Source: Rutidosis leptorrhynchoides (lineage: Eukaryota; Streptophyta; Magnoliopsida; Asterales; Asteraceae). From it: a stretch of 64,000 nucleotides of DNA. The notes below the pieces were generated by a model. That model searched no databases, had not been told where the DNA came from, and saw only the letters and a program-made list of their open reading frames with translations. The position numbers and the translations under genes were made by a program. Positions within the stretch are counted from its first letter, which is position 1, and the number at the start of each line of letters is the position of its first letter. Of this stretch, positions 45,189-58,127 are shown piece by piece. The stretch is from positions 20,767,001 to 20,831,000 of the forward strand of contig NC_092340.1 in assembly GCF_046630445.1 (NCBI RefSeq). Reading direction: 5' to 3'.

Positions 45189-48100
45189 TAAATATTAAAG
45201 ATTCAATAAATTATATAAATGATCAGGTTTATATAATAAATGGTAATATATTAAATGTAATTACTAGTACAAGTGAAGGAATAATTGTTATATTACTATT
45301 ATCAACATTATTTTCATTAGTATTATTAATATTAATATTATTAATATTAATATTAATAATTGTATAAATAATATTATTATGAACATTATTATAATTATTA
45401 TTAGTGTTATTATTATCTATTAGAAAATAATACATTTAATTATTATTAACATTAACAATATGATCATTATCATTTATTTATTTATTTATTAGTATCATTA
45501 TTGTTTATTATTCACTATTATTACTAATAAAATTATTATTATTAATATAATTATTATTATTAATTATTATATAAGCTAGAAATCAAAATATTTGTACGAT
45601 CAAATTTCAGATATCCATCTATCTGTTTTACGTATTTGTTTCTACCCCAATCTGTTACACATCATTTTCAATCGTACCAATCTCATGAACTTTACAGCTT
45701 TTATTTTATTTTTTCTCCTGTTATTGATTGAAAAACAGATTGATTAAAATCTTCCTATAAACAGACCAATACATAAAGTAATGAGCTCATGGAATTATCT
45801 TTCACAACCAATATCAATTCCTACAACTCCTATCACCACCTTTTGAACAAAACCATGAAGACCATCACCTTTATCCACCCTCATCAGTCGCGAACACCAC
45901 ACAAACCCATGATTCAACCCCATCGTCACACACTTGCTAGTTTTCTATTTTGTATCTCATCCGTAATACACCACCGATCACCATCAACCCAAAGTTGCAA
46001 ACCACCACCACGAGAACAATAACCATAACCCACCTACTCGATAAACCCACAAAACCTGCTCAAACTATTTTTATTTTGTCACCTTTGCTACAGCTGTACG
46101 ATGACCCAAGTCATCTATTCTACTTGGCAAAAACCCACCTTCAAATTCGTAAATGCAGTCTACTTGTTTTTCTGTTGAAAACCGTCCGAACCACCACACC
46201 CACACCGTAACCACCACCTCTCCAACAAAACCTACGAAACACCTATCATTTTCATCTTGTTGTTTGATCACCACTGAAATCCTTAAACAAACCCGCTACT
46301 ACGTCCTATCCATCTAGCTTCTTGATAAGACAAAACCGAACCAAATCACTTCGATTTAAAGCTGTTGTTTGCAGCAGGGAGTGATGTTCGAACAACTGCC
46401 ACCACCACCTTTATTCTCATTATTTTAAATCAAACGATGCCAATTTAATTGGGTCGTATATTTTGAACTCCATGATTGGTTTGGTGAACGCGATGAAAAC
46501 AGATGGAATAACTTACGGTTAAGGTATTACTTATATATAGAAAACTACCACAATGCTTTATTGAAGTTACCAAAAGAATTAGGCAAGTGGAAATAATTAT
46601 CCTTCATATGGCCGACCATTAATGGATCCCATACAGTGACTTTTAAATATTTTATTATGATGATGAGGTAATATTAATAAACAATGATCCTCGCTTTTGG
46701 TTCATGCTTTTCCTGTCGATGGTCACCACAGCCAATTCCATTCGATGCACCACTGCTACTCGCTTTTATTTATTTGTTGTTGCTATTTCAACCGATGCAA
46801 CTTGATACTAGAATATCTTTTTCTTTGTGGCAGACAACACATAACTGCAAACCCCACTTGTTGATATTAAAGAAAAAGAAAACTGATACATATTTTCCCT
46901 AGTTTAGTTTGGACTGTTAACGGGCCAGTTAAATTCGTTTTGGATGTGTTGTAGATGGAGCTTGAGCCGAATGCTTGATCTTGGACTCCAAATAAAAGGG
47001 ATTAGCTAAGTAGGCTGAGAGGTTTTATCTTCTGATTGGGCTGCCCATTTTGTCGAAGCCCAGAATGCATTTACTGCTTGCTGCTCGATGACTTTTTTTT
47101 TTCTTTCTAAAACTGCCTTGTTTCAATTTTTTCTTACCACGGAGAGTAATAATTAAGATGATAGATGATAATGATGATGATAATGATGATGATTAGGATA
47201 TGATATGATGATTCATGTTGATGATAATACAGATGATGATGTTAAATGGGGATGGTAAAGATTCGATGATGATGATAGAAACATGTTATATGTTAAACAG
47301 CATCATACATGATAAGTTAATAAGTGTGCGAATAATTACCATAAAGTATCGAGTGGTACAGTGGTTTGGAAGAAATATTAATAAGCAAGGGGTCACGGGT
47401 TCGAGCCCTGGTTGTGGCAATTTTTTTTAAAGAAGAAGTAGAATTGCAGACTGAGATGGGTTAAATCGGTGTAATTCGGTATAAACACAGAAAATATTAA
47501 GTGGTGTAGTGGTTAAGGGTATGAGTGTTAAGCGGTACATCTAAAGTTTGAGACCGGGCTGCAACATCTTTTTAAGAAACTATTCTCTAAGGTAGTATAC
47601 TTATTTTTCATTTTATTACTAATATTATTTCTTTTATAATTATCAGTATTATTATTATTATTATCATTTGTATTAAAAATTATTATTATAGTTATTATTA
47701 TTATCAGTATTACTATTATGATAATCATTATTACTAAAAGTATCACTATTTTAAATATATTATCATTTTTTTATGTCATTACATTAATTAATATTATTAA
47801 TTATAACTTTAGTTTTAAATATATTTAGTATATAGAATATAACTGTATTTTTATGATCTTAAACTAAAAAGATATATATTATAAATTAGGTACAAACTTT
47901 AAATACATAGGAGTATATATAATAAGTATACTACTTTTACTAATAAAATATTTTTTTTTGTTTGTTCATTTATGTTTTAATATAACTCAAATTTATTAAA
48001 AGTATTATTATACTAAAAAAATTATGAGTACTTAAAAATATTAATGCCAAGTATTTATTCAAAATAATTTAATAAAGCATATAATATATTATTGTGATAA

Positions 48101-49025
48101 ATTAATAAAACATATAAAATAAATATATTTAAGTAATTATTAATATTAAATCACAAGTATATTACTAATATCAAAATATATATTTAATTGAATATTATAT
48201 GTGTTAATCTATACATAAATGATATAGGTTCGTGAATCCAAGGCCAGACCTTACACTTGTTCAATGTCGTCATATGTATTTTTACTACAAAATACAGTAT
48301 GGTGAGTTCATTTGCTCCCTTTTACTCTTTACATTTTTGGGACTGAGAATACATGCGCTTTTTTTAAAACTGCTTTATTAAATGCTTTTGAAATATATTT
48401 GGAACTGCGAATACATGAAATGCTTTTATAAATATTTGACGAGATAGACACATGCAAAACACTCCTCGAATGAATTATTATGCAGACCGAAGTTCTGCGA
48501 ATTATTATTGTATTATGTGAACATGATAATTGCCACTATTGAATTATGCGGACATGATAATTGCCACCATTGAATTATGTGGACATGATAATTGCCACCA
48601 ATTGAAGTGAATGTTATGTATCGAGAAAATGATTTTATACACAGGTTATGTGTATGATATTTTGTACACGAGATATGTGTACGGTTACAAAGATTTGTTA
48701 AAATGATTTCGTACACGAGAAAGGTGTACTGTATTTAAAAAGATATCGCATGTACATTACAGGTGGGTATAGGATTCGGGCCCATTTGTACCATGCAGGA
48801 TTTAAATCTTGTGGTCTATCAAAATGATAAATTTTATTGTTTTATGATAAACCTATGAACTCACCAACCTTTTAGTTGACACTTGAAAGCATGTTTATTC
48901 TCAGGTATGAAAGAAATCTTTCGCTGTGCATTTTGCTCAATTTAAGGACATTACTTGGAGTCGATCATCGCTCTGGGATCAAATGTTGATGACTTCGTCC
49001 AGATGGATTAGGACGGGGCATTTCA
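44959..49025 (+). repeat. Right LTR of the 4.1-kb-LTR element
   Basis: 4067 bp. It matches the left LTR with roughly 1.2 % substitutions, a shorter (AT)n run (45134-45183) and an extra ATGATGATA-type repeat near 47173. It carries both tRNA-like modules (about 47349-47428 and 47495-47573), the first with an intact B box at 47398-47408. Confidence 0.9.
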
Positions 49026-49034
49026 GTTGGTATC
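49026..49034 (+). other. PBS remnant at the right insertion junction
   Basis: GTTGGTATC follows the right LTR exactly as it follows the left LTR at 24020-24028, then the interrupted Tekay-like LTR resumes (ACTCCAAGAAG). The uninterrupted LTR reads AAGATGCCACTCC (14223-14235), so one or two target bases are missing and no TSD is present. Confidence 0.85.
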
Positions 49035-49982
49035 ACTCCAAGAAGTTAACGGATGAAGTGTCGACGTGTTATGATGCCATCCGGGGTGAAGTATCGACGT
49101 GTTAAAATGCCACCCGGGGTGAAGCATCGATGTGTTAAGATGCCACCCGTGAGATTAGTGTACGACGTGTTAAGTACTCTAATGGTTGTTATGAACACCG
49201 ATGAGAAATTCAAGTACCATTCCTTGTACAATTGGTTAACCATGGTTATGTGTTATAGTACAGCATAATAAATTGTTCGTGTTATATGCTATCGTTTGTG
49301 CTAGCTCATGATATCGTGGACTTAGCATTTGTAATTTGAGATGGTATGCAAATTTTTAAAATGCTAGCGTGTATGAGGTATTTGTGTAAGTGATTGCAAG
49401 TAAGTAGATTATATATGTATGTGTATAATTATTGCATTCACTAAGCTTTACTTACGCTCTCATTGTTTACCTTTTTATAGGCTCGGGCGTCGACAAGGGT
49501 AAGGGCGTTCGGTTGGATTAGAGATCCCGCTTTGTTTTGATAGGGGACGCTTTTGGATGTGTTAGCTTTTGAAGTTTGGCCAATATGTGGGTAGTTTAAC
49601 CCAAACACCATGCTATAGGTGTCGTTTGGAATTTAAACTCTTATGGTCGAACTTGTATTTTTGAACGAAACTCGTAAAATGGCCGATGTGGGCCTGATGT
49701 TGTAATACTTGGTTTTATGGTGGAAATCTCTTAGTTTAACTTATTATAACATGTTGTGAAAAGGTTTTCGCTTAAAAGTGTCAGGAAGCGGGTTTTTCGC
49801 TCGCGTAAGTGGAACACCTAGATCAGTCCCTGGCAGTTCATTGGGACGCCGTCCCAAAAGGCTGGACGCCGTCAAGGCCTTCAGTGCTGGACGCCGTCCA
49901 GAATCCTGGACGCCTTCCAGATGTACTGACCCAGAATTTTTTTTTTAGTGTGTTTTTGAGATAACGAAGTCGGGTTGTTACA
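49035..49982 (+). repeat. 3' LTR of the Tekay-like element, right piece
   Basis: It resumes at the point matching 14230 of the 5' LTR and runs through the last stem-loops, the putative acceptor (TTTTTATAG, about 49472-49480), the 3' palindrome cluster, and GTTGTTACA, followed by TSD TCTTT. Confidence 0.92.
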
Positions 49983-49987
49983 TCTTT

Positions 49988-50614
49988 TTAACTTTTAGGG
50001 TTCTATCATCGTTATAAAGATAGACTGGGACCACTTTATAGAAATAGCTCATATTTGTACGTTATACGCATAGACAAACAACAAATGCTCGGCGAGCTGG
50101 TTTGATTACATCAATTTTACGTGTGTTTCAATGATTCTTTGAACAACATATACTCCATTGATTCTTCGCTTCCAATAAAGTTTCATAATATACAGTTTTT
50201 TACACGTAAAATTAGTTTAAATAAAAATAATATCATAATTTTACTTATATACAGCTAAACCAACCCAACCCAACCAAGATCAATTAGTGTCACTATAAGT
50301 AGTACTGTGTATAATTTTTTTTGCTTTGCATAATCTGAGTATATTCTATCATGCAACTTTCAACTTTATTAACCTAGAATGAGCCAATTCTCTAAATTTA
50401 AAGCTTTCTCTTTTTTATAGCATGATTCTCATTATCTACTTCAATATTTAGACCTATGGATGCAACTGTCTTTTCATCTATAAGCTTCCCATGAAAGACA
50501 CATCAAAGATAGCATTTTATAACTTAATTAATAGTAAAAAAAAAAAAAGTACCTTTTGTAATTGAATACAACAATTGAGTTATTTACCTTGAAAATATGT
50601 TGATCTGCCACTAA
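49988..50614. other. Unassigned sequence between the Tekay-like element and a telomere-like array
   Basis: AT-rich, and continuous with 13099 before the insertion. No ORF or repeat was recognised. Confidence 0.5.
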
Positions 50615-51195
50615 GCTCCAAAATCTAAACCCTAAACTCTAACCTAACCCTAAACCCTAAATCTAAACCCAAAACCGTAAACCTAAACTATAAACCCTAA
50701 ACCATAAATTTAAATCCTAAATCCTAACCTAAACCCTAAATCTAAACCCAAAACCCTGAACCTAAACTCTAAACCCTAAAACCTAAATCTAAACCCTAAA
50801 CCCTAAATCTAAACCCAGAACCCTAAACCTAAACTCTAAACCCTAAAATCTAAACCCTAAACCCTAACTAAACCCTAAATCTAAACCCAGAACCCTAAAC
50901 CTAAACTCTAAACTCTAAAATCTAAACCCTAAACCCTAACTAAACCCTAAATCTAAACCCAAAACCCTAAACCTAAACTCTAAACCCTAAATCCTAAATC
51001 TAAACCCTAAACCCTAAATCTAAACCCAGAACCCTAAACCTAAACTCTAAACCCTAAAATCTAAACCCTAAACCCTAAACCTAAATCCTGAGCCCTAAAC
51101 CTAAACTTTAAACCCTAAAAACTCTAAACCTAAACCCTAAACTCTAAGCCCAAAAATCTAAACCCTAGAATCTAAACCCTAAACCCTAACCTATT
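50615..51195 (+). repeat. Telomere-like array with ~70-bp higher-order repeats
   Basis: Variants of CCCTAAA are arranged in a longer unit beginning AAATCTAAACCCAGAACCC, recurring at about 50806, 50876, 50947 (variant) and 51017. This indicates local amplification of already degenerate repeats. Confidence 0.85.
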
Positions 51196-51441
51196 CAACT
51201 TTATAAAAGAAATAATATATTCAAAAGGGTGTTGAACAAATAATACCAACTTCACAAGCTTCTTCTATTTATACTTGAGAACATGAATCGCTATGGCAGC
51301 ATACTGTAAATTGCCCCACCAAGATATGAAATCATTTATTTCTCATTGCCTGACCCAACCCTTACAAATTCATCATCACAACCTCTTTTATTAGCCTTCT
51401 TTTCATGAATCTCATTCATTTTTATTCGCCTCAAACATATA
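51196..51441. other. Short unassigned stretch
   Basis: Nothing recognised. It ends where similarity to the 4.1-kb LTR begins. Confidence 0.5.
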
Positions 51442-51521
51442 CAACCTTTGACTATTCCCGACGATTCACGAACCATAGTTTGCAAATAAATATGTATATA
51501 TATAAGTATATATAAATGTAA

Positions 51522-51523
<2 letters not shown>

Positions 51524-51592
<69 letters not shown>
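51524..51592. repeat. (AT)n microsatellite
   Basis: About 70 bp of AT dinucleotides. A second, longer run lies at about 51707-51802. A frame reading Tyr-Ile repeats through both is not a gene. Confidence 0.95.
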
Positions 51593-51595
<3 letters not shown>

Positions 51596-51704
51596 ATTTA
51601 AAATTTCAAAATAGAATTTAAACATTTGAACTAAATATGTAAAATGAACTACAAAAATAATATATATATTTGAACTATGTAGAATGACTATTATATGTAC
51701 ATAG

Positions 51705-51808
<104 letters not shown>

Positions 51809-53172
51809 CATCTAATAATAACTAATATATTGTAGTATTTATAAAATTTATGAACAATAAATATTCAATATATAATATTATATAATACATTAGGAAGTAA
51901 TTAATAAACTGTAAAATTAACATATTAAATTTAAATTATAAGAAAAATATAGTTAATACATTATTGTTAGCATCATTGTTATTAGTAAAATTGTAAGTTT
52001 AATTATTATTAGGATTATTGAAGATATTATTAATAATATATCAGTATTTTTATTATAATTAATAGTATTATTATTATTAGATATTATTATTACTACCATT
52101 ATCATTAAGGATCAATATTATTAAACTTTATTATTTTTATTATTATTATGATACAAATTATTATCATTATCATGAATATTATTATTAATATTATTATTAT
52201 ATCTATTATTAATATAATTAGTATTATTTTAATATTATTATTATCATCATTAATTTTATTATCTCTATTATGATTATTATTATATGATTATTATTAGTAT
52301 TCTTATCAATAAAATTATTTATTATTATTATTATTATTAATATTACCATTAATTAGTATTATTATTATATATATACTAACTATTATTATTATAAACTCAG
52401 ATATATACCTGATCGATTAGTTACCCATCATTATCAATTTTATCTTATTTTTCCTTAGCCATGTCTGATTATGATTTTGTTATCGACCACAAACGCTAGA
52501 TAACAACCTTGTACACTATTTCAATTATTTGTTTAGCTTTATCATTATCATTTACATATCTGCTGTTAATCACTGTAAAGAGGAATCAAAGAGAAATTAC
52601 AGAAACATACTCTTATTATTATTATTTTTTTTCTTCTCTTCATTCATGTCTTTTTAGTCAAAAATCGATTTCAAAGCTTTTGTAAAAATCTAAAAATGTA
52701 GTTATGTTGGAAATCTTATAAGGAAACTATCTGCAAATTCTCAAATTCTAATTCGCTAAATCAAGGGTAAATTTTCGAGTCAAAGATTATGAACAAAAAG
52801 TCAACTGTATGTTTTTCATTCAAATTCGAATATGTTTTGATGATTCAAGTTCAAATTATGATCCCAATAGTTTCTATATAAGATTAGAAAACTACTTCGT
52901 GATATACTTTTTTTCTGTAAAGTAATAAAAATCAAAAATCACAAATTTTTTGTGCTGTTACTCGTCGAGCAGCAACAGCTGCCTTTTTTTTTGTTTTTTT
53001 GTTTTGTTAATCAAATTAACCACTTATAATTATTTTGGTATTAAATACAAAATCCTAAAATCAATTTAGTAAACGTTATTAAGATTAAAGGGAGTCTGGT
53101 CGATGTTTAAATGAAGAAGGGTAACAGCAGATGAGGGTTAAATGAAATAAGATAGAAGTTTATTTCAGAAAA

Positions 53173-53253
53173 TGGGCAACAGCCCAACGGTCTAGAGCGT
53201 TTGTGCGTGAGCGGGAGGTCTTGGGTTCGAGTCCCTGTGGTGGCCTTCTTTTT
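53173..53253 (+). promoter_or_regulatory. tRNA-like Pol III module in the truncated LTR
   Basis: AGCCCAACGG (53181-53190) resembles an A box, GGTTCGAGTCC (53224-53234) is a perfect B box, and TTTTT (53249-53253) could terminate. It corresponds in position to module 1 of the nested LTRs but differs in sequence. Confidence 0.5.
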
Positions 53254-53383
53254 ATTGAATTTCTCTTCAAAGGTTATTACTCTTATTGTTATTATTATTA
53301 TTATTATTATTACTATTATTAGTATTATTATTATTAAGATCATCAATAATATACTTATCAATATTGTTGTTACTAATAATATA

Positions 53384-53418
<35 letters not shown>

Positions 53419-54934
53419 AAATACAAGTATTAGGATAAAAATTATCATTTTTATGATAATAACTAATATTATTAGTTTTATTATGCAAATAATAAAATTA
53501 TCATTTTTCAATAATATTAGAACTAGTATCATTCCTACTAAGTATTATTAACATACTTAAAATGGTAATATCATTATTATTATTGTTATAAGTAATATCT
53601 TAACATCATCAAGATTATTATTATCAGTGCTATTATTATTAAGATTTATTATCATTACTAACAATTTAATTAAAGTTACCACTAAAACAAAAGTATTATG
53701 ATTACTAGTAATATCAATATCATTACTATTAAAAGCATTATGAGTATAAAAATAAAGGTTTTTAAAATATTATCATTAAGATGATATGTATATATTAAAC
53801 ATATTAACAAATTGTATATAAATATTCATATATAACAATTTAGGTATTTTGTTAATATAATACTAAACAGATATAGATATATATATTAATATAAGTATAT
53901 AAATATTCATCATTTAAAATGGAAACACAAAGTAAAAGTATATATTATTAATATAAAAATGGTGTAACTAATAAAATTAGATATATTTTTGTTCGATTAC
54001 AACTATGTATATTAATAAATATACAAATGATATAGGTTCGTGAATCCAAGGCCAACCTTGCACTTGTTCAATGACGTCATATGTATTTTTACTACAAAAT
54101 ACAGTATTGTGAGTTTCATTTGCTCCCTTTTTAAATGCTTTTGCAATATATATTTTTGGGCTGAGAATACATGCACTGCTTTTATAAATGTTTGACGAAA
54201 TAGACACAAGTACTTGAAACTACATTGTATGGTTGGATTATTATACCGAATATCGCCCCTTCAAGTCTGGTAACCTAAGAATTAGGGAAATGGCCCCTAA
54301 TTGACGCGAATCCTAAAGATAGATCTATGGGCCTAACAAACCCCATTCTGGATTTTAGAATGCTTTAGTACTTCGATTTAAATGGTGATTGCGATTGCCA
54401 ATATTTATGGCATACTTGCGAGTATGCGGGGATATTCTATATGCATTATGTTAATGTCGGTTACCAGGTGTTCATCATACGAATGTATTTTTATACACTT
54501 GCGAGTGTAATGTTATTTATGAAAAATGAAATCTTGTGGTCTATTAAAATGATGGAAATGAATGTTTATGATAAACTAATGAACTCACCAACCTTTTGGT
54601 TGACACTTGAAAGCATGTTTATTCTCAGGTTTGAAAGAAATCTTCCGCTGTGCATTTGCTCATTCTAAAGATATTACTTGGAGTCTTTCATGGCATATTT
54701 CAAAAGACGTTGCATTTGAATCATTAAGTTCATCAAGATTGATAAGAAGTCATTGATAGTTTGATATATTAAAAAATGATATGCATGCCTGTTAACTTTA
54801 AAGGAAGTTTGTCTTTTAAAAACGAATGCAATATTTGTAAAATGTATCATATAGAGGTCAAGTACCTCGCGATGTAACCAAATGTAATTTATTCGTCCTG
54901 ATGGATTAGGACAGGTCATTAAAGTGTAGACCCA

Positions 54935-55045
54935 AAACACTAAACCCTAAACTCTAAATCGTTCGTATTAAAAACTCGTTCTAAACCTAATTTCTAAACC
55001 CTAAACCCTAATTTCTAAACCCTAATTACTAAACCCTAAACATTG
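54935..55045 (+). repeat. Short telomere-like array
   Basis: About 110 bp of ACCCTAAACCCTAATTTCTAAACC-type units, directly after the truncated LTR. Confidence 0.8.
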
Positions 55046-55514
55046 TTTTTCATTAATCAAAAGTCATTTTTATGTTTTTTTTTGTTAACATATTATATTT
55101 GATGCATGAAAAGCAGTTAACATGCATCAAAAAGCAGCTAATACTAATACTATACTAATATTAATAAAATAACAAAGAAAAAAGATTAAGCGTTAAGCAA
55201 CAGCAACCTAGAAAGTGAAAAATCTTAAAAACAAATAAAGGTTCATGAAACAAATTGATTCATTGGCCCACTATTTTAAAGTTTAATCATTCTGTTATCA
55301 CGCAATAGGATGTACTTGAACAGCAAGAACAAAGGTTAACATTCAGTTTTTGCCTTAATTCATATCTAGAAAGCGTTAGTTTTTACATACATATATATTT
55401 ACATCACAAATTTCATTTTCTTGATACCAAACAGAACATATTTATAGCGTATTAAACCCAGATAAAGATTACAACAGCTAAAAGGACACGATAGAACATA
55501 AAGTTGCACGTTTA
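55046..55514. other. Unassigned sequence downstream of the DRP1 fragment
   Basis: The part nearest 55515 may be captured 3' UTR of the DRP1 gene. Nothing else was recognised. Confidence 0.4.
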
Positions 55515-57305
55515 TTACCGAACCCACGCTACAGCGTCGATTTTATCTCTAGCACCCATGTATAACTCGAGACTTTTAGCAAGTTCTTATCTTTTCCACA
55601 TCAATGTTGGATCTTCATCTAGCAACTCTCAAACAATGGCACTCGACCTGCAACACGTACATGATAATAATTAATTAGAAAATTGTTTTCTTAAAACCCT
55701 AAATCACCACAATAATAAATATATATAAACCTTGATTTCAAAAGTACCAGATGAAGATGATACGACGATTTCAAACGCGTGACTTTATGAAGATGAATTG
55801 AACATGATAATGGATGAAGAAGATGATCGGAATTCACAATATTAAATATATATAAACCTTGATTTCAAAAGTATCAGATGAAGATGATACGACGATTTCA
55901 AACGGGTGACTTTATGAAGACGAATTGATAACGAATTGAACATGATAATGGATGGAGAAGATGAACGTGATTGGAACCAGAGTCAAGAATGAAAGGGATT
56001 AGGTTATCCCGAACGTGAGAGGATATAACAGATTAAATATTTAAAGTAGAAGCTACTTACGCATCTACAGAAGCTTCAGCGGGACCTCTAAAATAATTCA
56101 ACGACCCCTATATAAGTCGTCGATATCCTTGTTCTAGAGCAATCAAGTGCGGCTGATATCCATCCGACTCCGAAACAATTTTCTTCACATTTGGCAACGA
56201 AAGATGCTTATCGAACGAAAGTTTTCGCAATGCAGCGGGAAGTTGGTTGTCAAAAACTCTGTAGATTCGGTCACATCCAGGCCGTCTAACACAACAAAAC
56301 AACATATATTATCATAATGACATCATCATCTTTTTTTGAAAGGCAGAATGACATCACCATATATTGATATATATCCTATTTGGAAATAGAAACAAAGAGA
56401 AGACAAGATAAAGGCATTATTACTCACCCTCCATCTAGATGCTCCTTGAATATTTTGTCGAACACATGGCAAAGTTCCAGAATGGTGTACAATTTGGCCT
56501 GTATGATCACGATCAGGTGAAACAGTGACAGTAAAGCCATAATGTATAAAAACTATATTTCTAATTTTTTCTTTTTATGATAATTATGTGTAAATCAACA
56601 TAAGCAAGATCAATAGACTGATACTCTAATCTTAGATTTAGAAACAAGTTAAAAGGTGTACGGATCATTGCATTGAAATTAAACTTCAGGGGATTTTAAC
56701 CAATTTGACCCGTTTGAGGTAAAACAAGGCCGAAGTAAATTGTTGCCTCTGATAACAACATTATTATACAGAAAAGTTTCTTACCCCATCATCAACAGCA
56801 ATTGGCCTCCCAAGACGGTCCAACTCAGCTTCCATGTCATCAATACCTTTGTTTATCAAGGCAATGATGCCTGGTATTTTTTCTTTTATTACAGATTCAA
56901 GATGCTGCATATAAAAATCATCCAAATGTACTCAAGTTTTTCATACCTGAACCATTGTTGTTATCATTAATACATGTTCCACAAAAGGGTTTGTCTATAC
57001 ACCATTGAAAGGACTTGTAGAGACACTACATATTCGGGCCATCCACACTTGACAAATGTATAAAATCTGTAGAAACAAAAAAAAAGTGCACAAAAATGAA
57101 GAGACAATACCTGTGATAGAAGTTTTGCAAGGTATTTGGAACCCATTTTACTGGCCAAGTGTCCATAGTCTGGACTGGTAAGAAAATACTCCTGCTCCTT
57201 TTGCCTTGCATAAATCATATCAGTGTTTTTCATTATATCAGATTGGGATCTATTCACAATCCCCACCCATGGATGTTGCAGAAGATAAGCTCTTCCTTCA
57301 AGAAC
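55515..57305 (-). pseudogene. DRP1: Captured fragment of a dynamin-related protein 1 (DRP1) gene
   Basis: Five exons with plant-type splice sites, read on the minus strand: 57305-57111 ([20 protein letters not shown]... to KLLSQ), 56904-56785 (HLESVIKEKIPGI... to AVDDG), 56498-56428 (AKLYTILELC... to HLDG), 56285-56061 ([20 protein letters not shown]... to EASVDA), and the last exon 55647-55515 ending DAVAWVR-stop. Phases between the first four exons agree. They cover the dynamin middle domain and the extreme C-terminus; the GTPase domain and the exons between are absent. Nonsense changes occur (a TAG after YRRLI at 56108-56110, and two stops in the last exon). Introns are kept, so genomic DNA was captured, not cDNA. 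DRP1 proteins act in endocytosis and cell-plate formation; this copy cannot. Confidence 0.88.
55719..55968. repeat. Tandem duplication of about 125 bp
   Basis: TATATATAAACCTTGATTTC through AACATGATAATGGATG occurs from about 55719 and again from about 55847 with a few substitutions and a short insertion. It lies between the last two DRP1 exons, where intron or missing-exon sequence would be. Confidence 0.85.
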
Positions 57306-58127
57306 CTTCAGAAAAAAAAAATCATCAGTATTAACTATTTTAGAATTTATAGGCGGAGAAATGGGCAGACTGGGTAACAGGTCATAATGGGTTTAAATCT
57401 TGCGATGAATTGAAACTGCATTGTGATTTTATTTTTTGAAAACCCTAATTTCATGGAGACAAGTTTTGAATCAGATCTCTTTGAATCGCTATCCAGAGAT
57501 CTTTTTGAAGGGAGCAAGTTAGGGTTTATGCATATGAATGTGGTGTGAATGAATCAGATAGTCGGGAACCCCTATTTTTGTTAAATTGTTCCGTGTTTAA
57601 TGTTAAAGATCGGGGTTTAGGGGTAATTTAGAGAGATCAATGTTAAGAATGTATTTATTACCTAATAGTATTAGAGGATGATTTTTAGCCATTGGATTAA
57701 AGGGTAGTAGGAGGTAATTTTTTTATCTAAGGGTGTTGAAAGGGGTTTCTTAAACATTTATTACGTAATAAACTATATGGATTACATTCATGATGTAAAT
57801 CGTATGTATCACACAAAGATAGACTTACATTTACTACAACATAACATGCCCTATGATAAATAATCCGAAAAACAGGCACAAAATATATTTGAGAACCCAA
57901 TATTTCGCCGTGTGCACATTTAGAATTAAAGACACATTTGTACTAATGTCTAGTTGTCTACTGATGAAAAGTGCCTTCACCCTAAGAAACATATACAGTA
58001 TATCATACGATCATCAAAAACGGGTATGTTCATAGAACCAATATAGCCACTAAGATGAAAACTGAGTACAAAATTGTGTAATATACGAATTAAATATAAA
58101 GTGATAATAACATGAATTCAAACTAAC
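57306..58127. other. Junction region between DRP1 and MYB3R fragments
   Basis: It contains partial intron next to the DRP1 exon, an unassigned stretch with ATGGAGACAAG (57454), and at about 57643-57770 a degraded copy of the subterminal sequence found at 59750-59880, in the same orientation. No intact gene is present. Confidence 0.5.

Noticed and set aside
53107-53551. ORFs on both strands around 53.1-53.5 kb, including a GTRTQDLPLTHKR-like peptide
   Set aside because: They run through the tRNA-like module and ATT/ATA repeats of the truncated LTR. The peptide is the antisense reading of the module.
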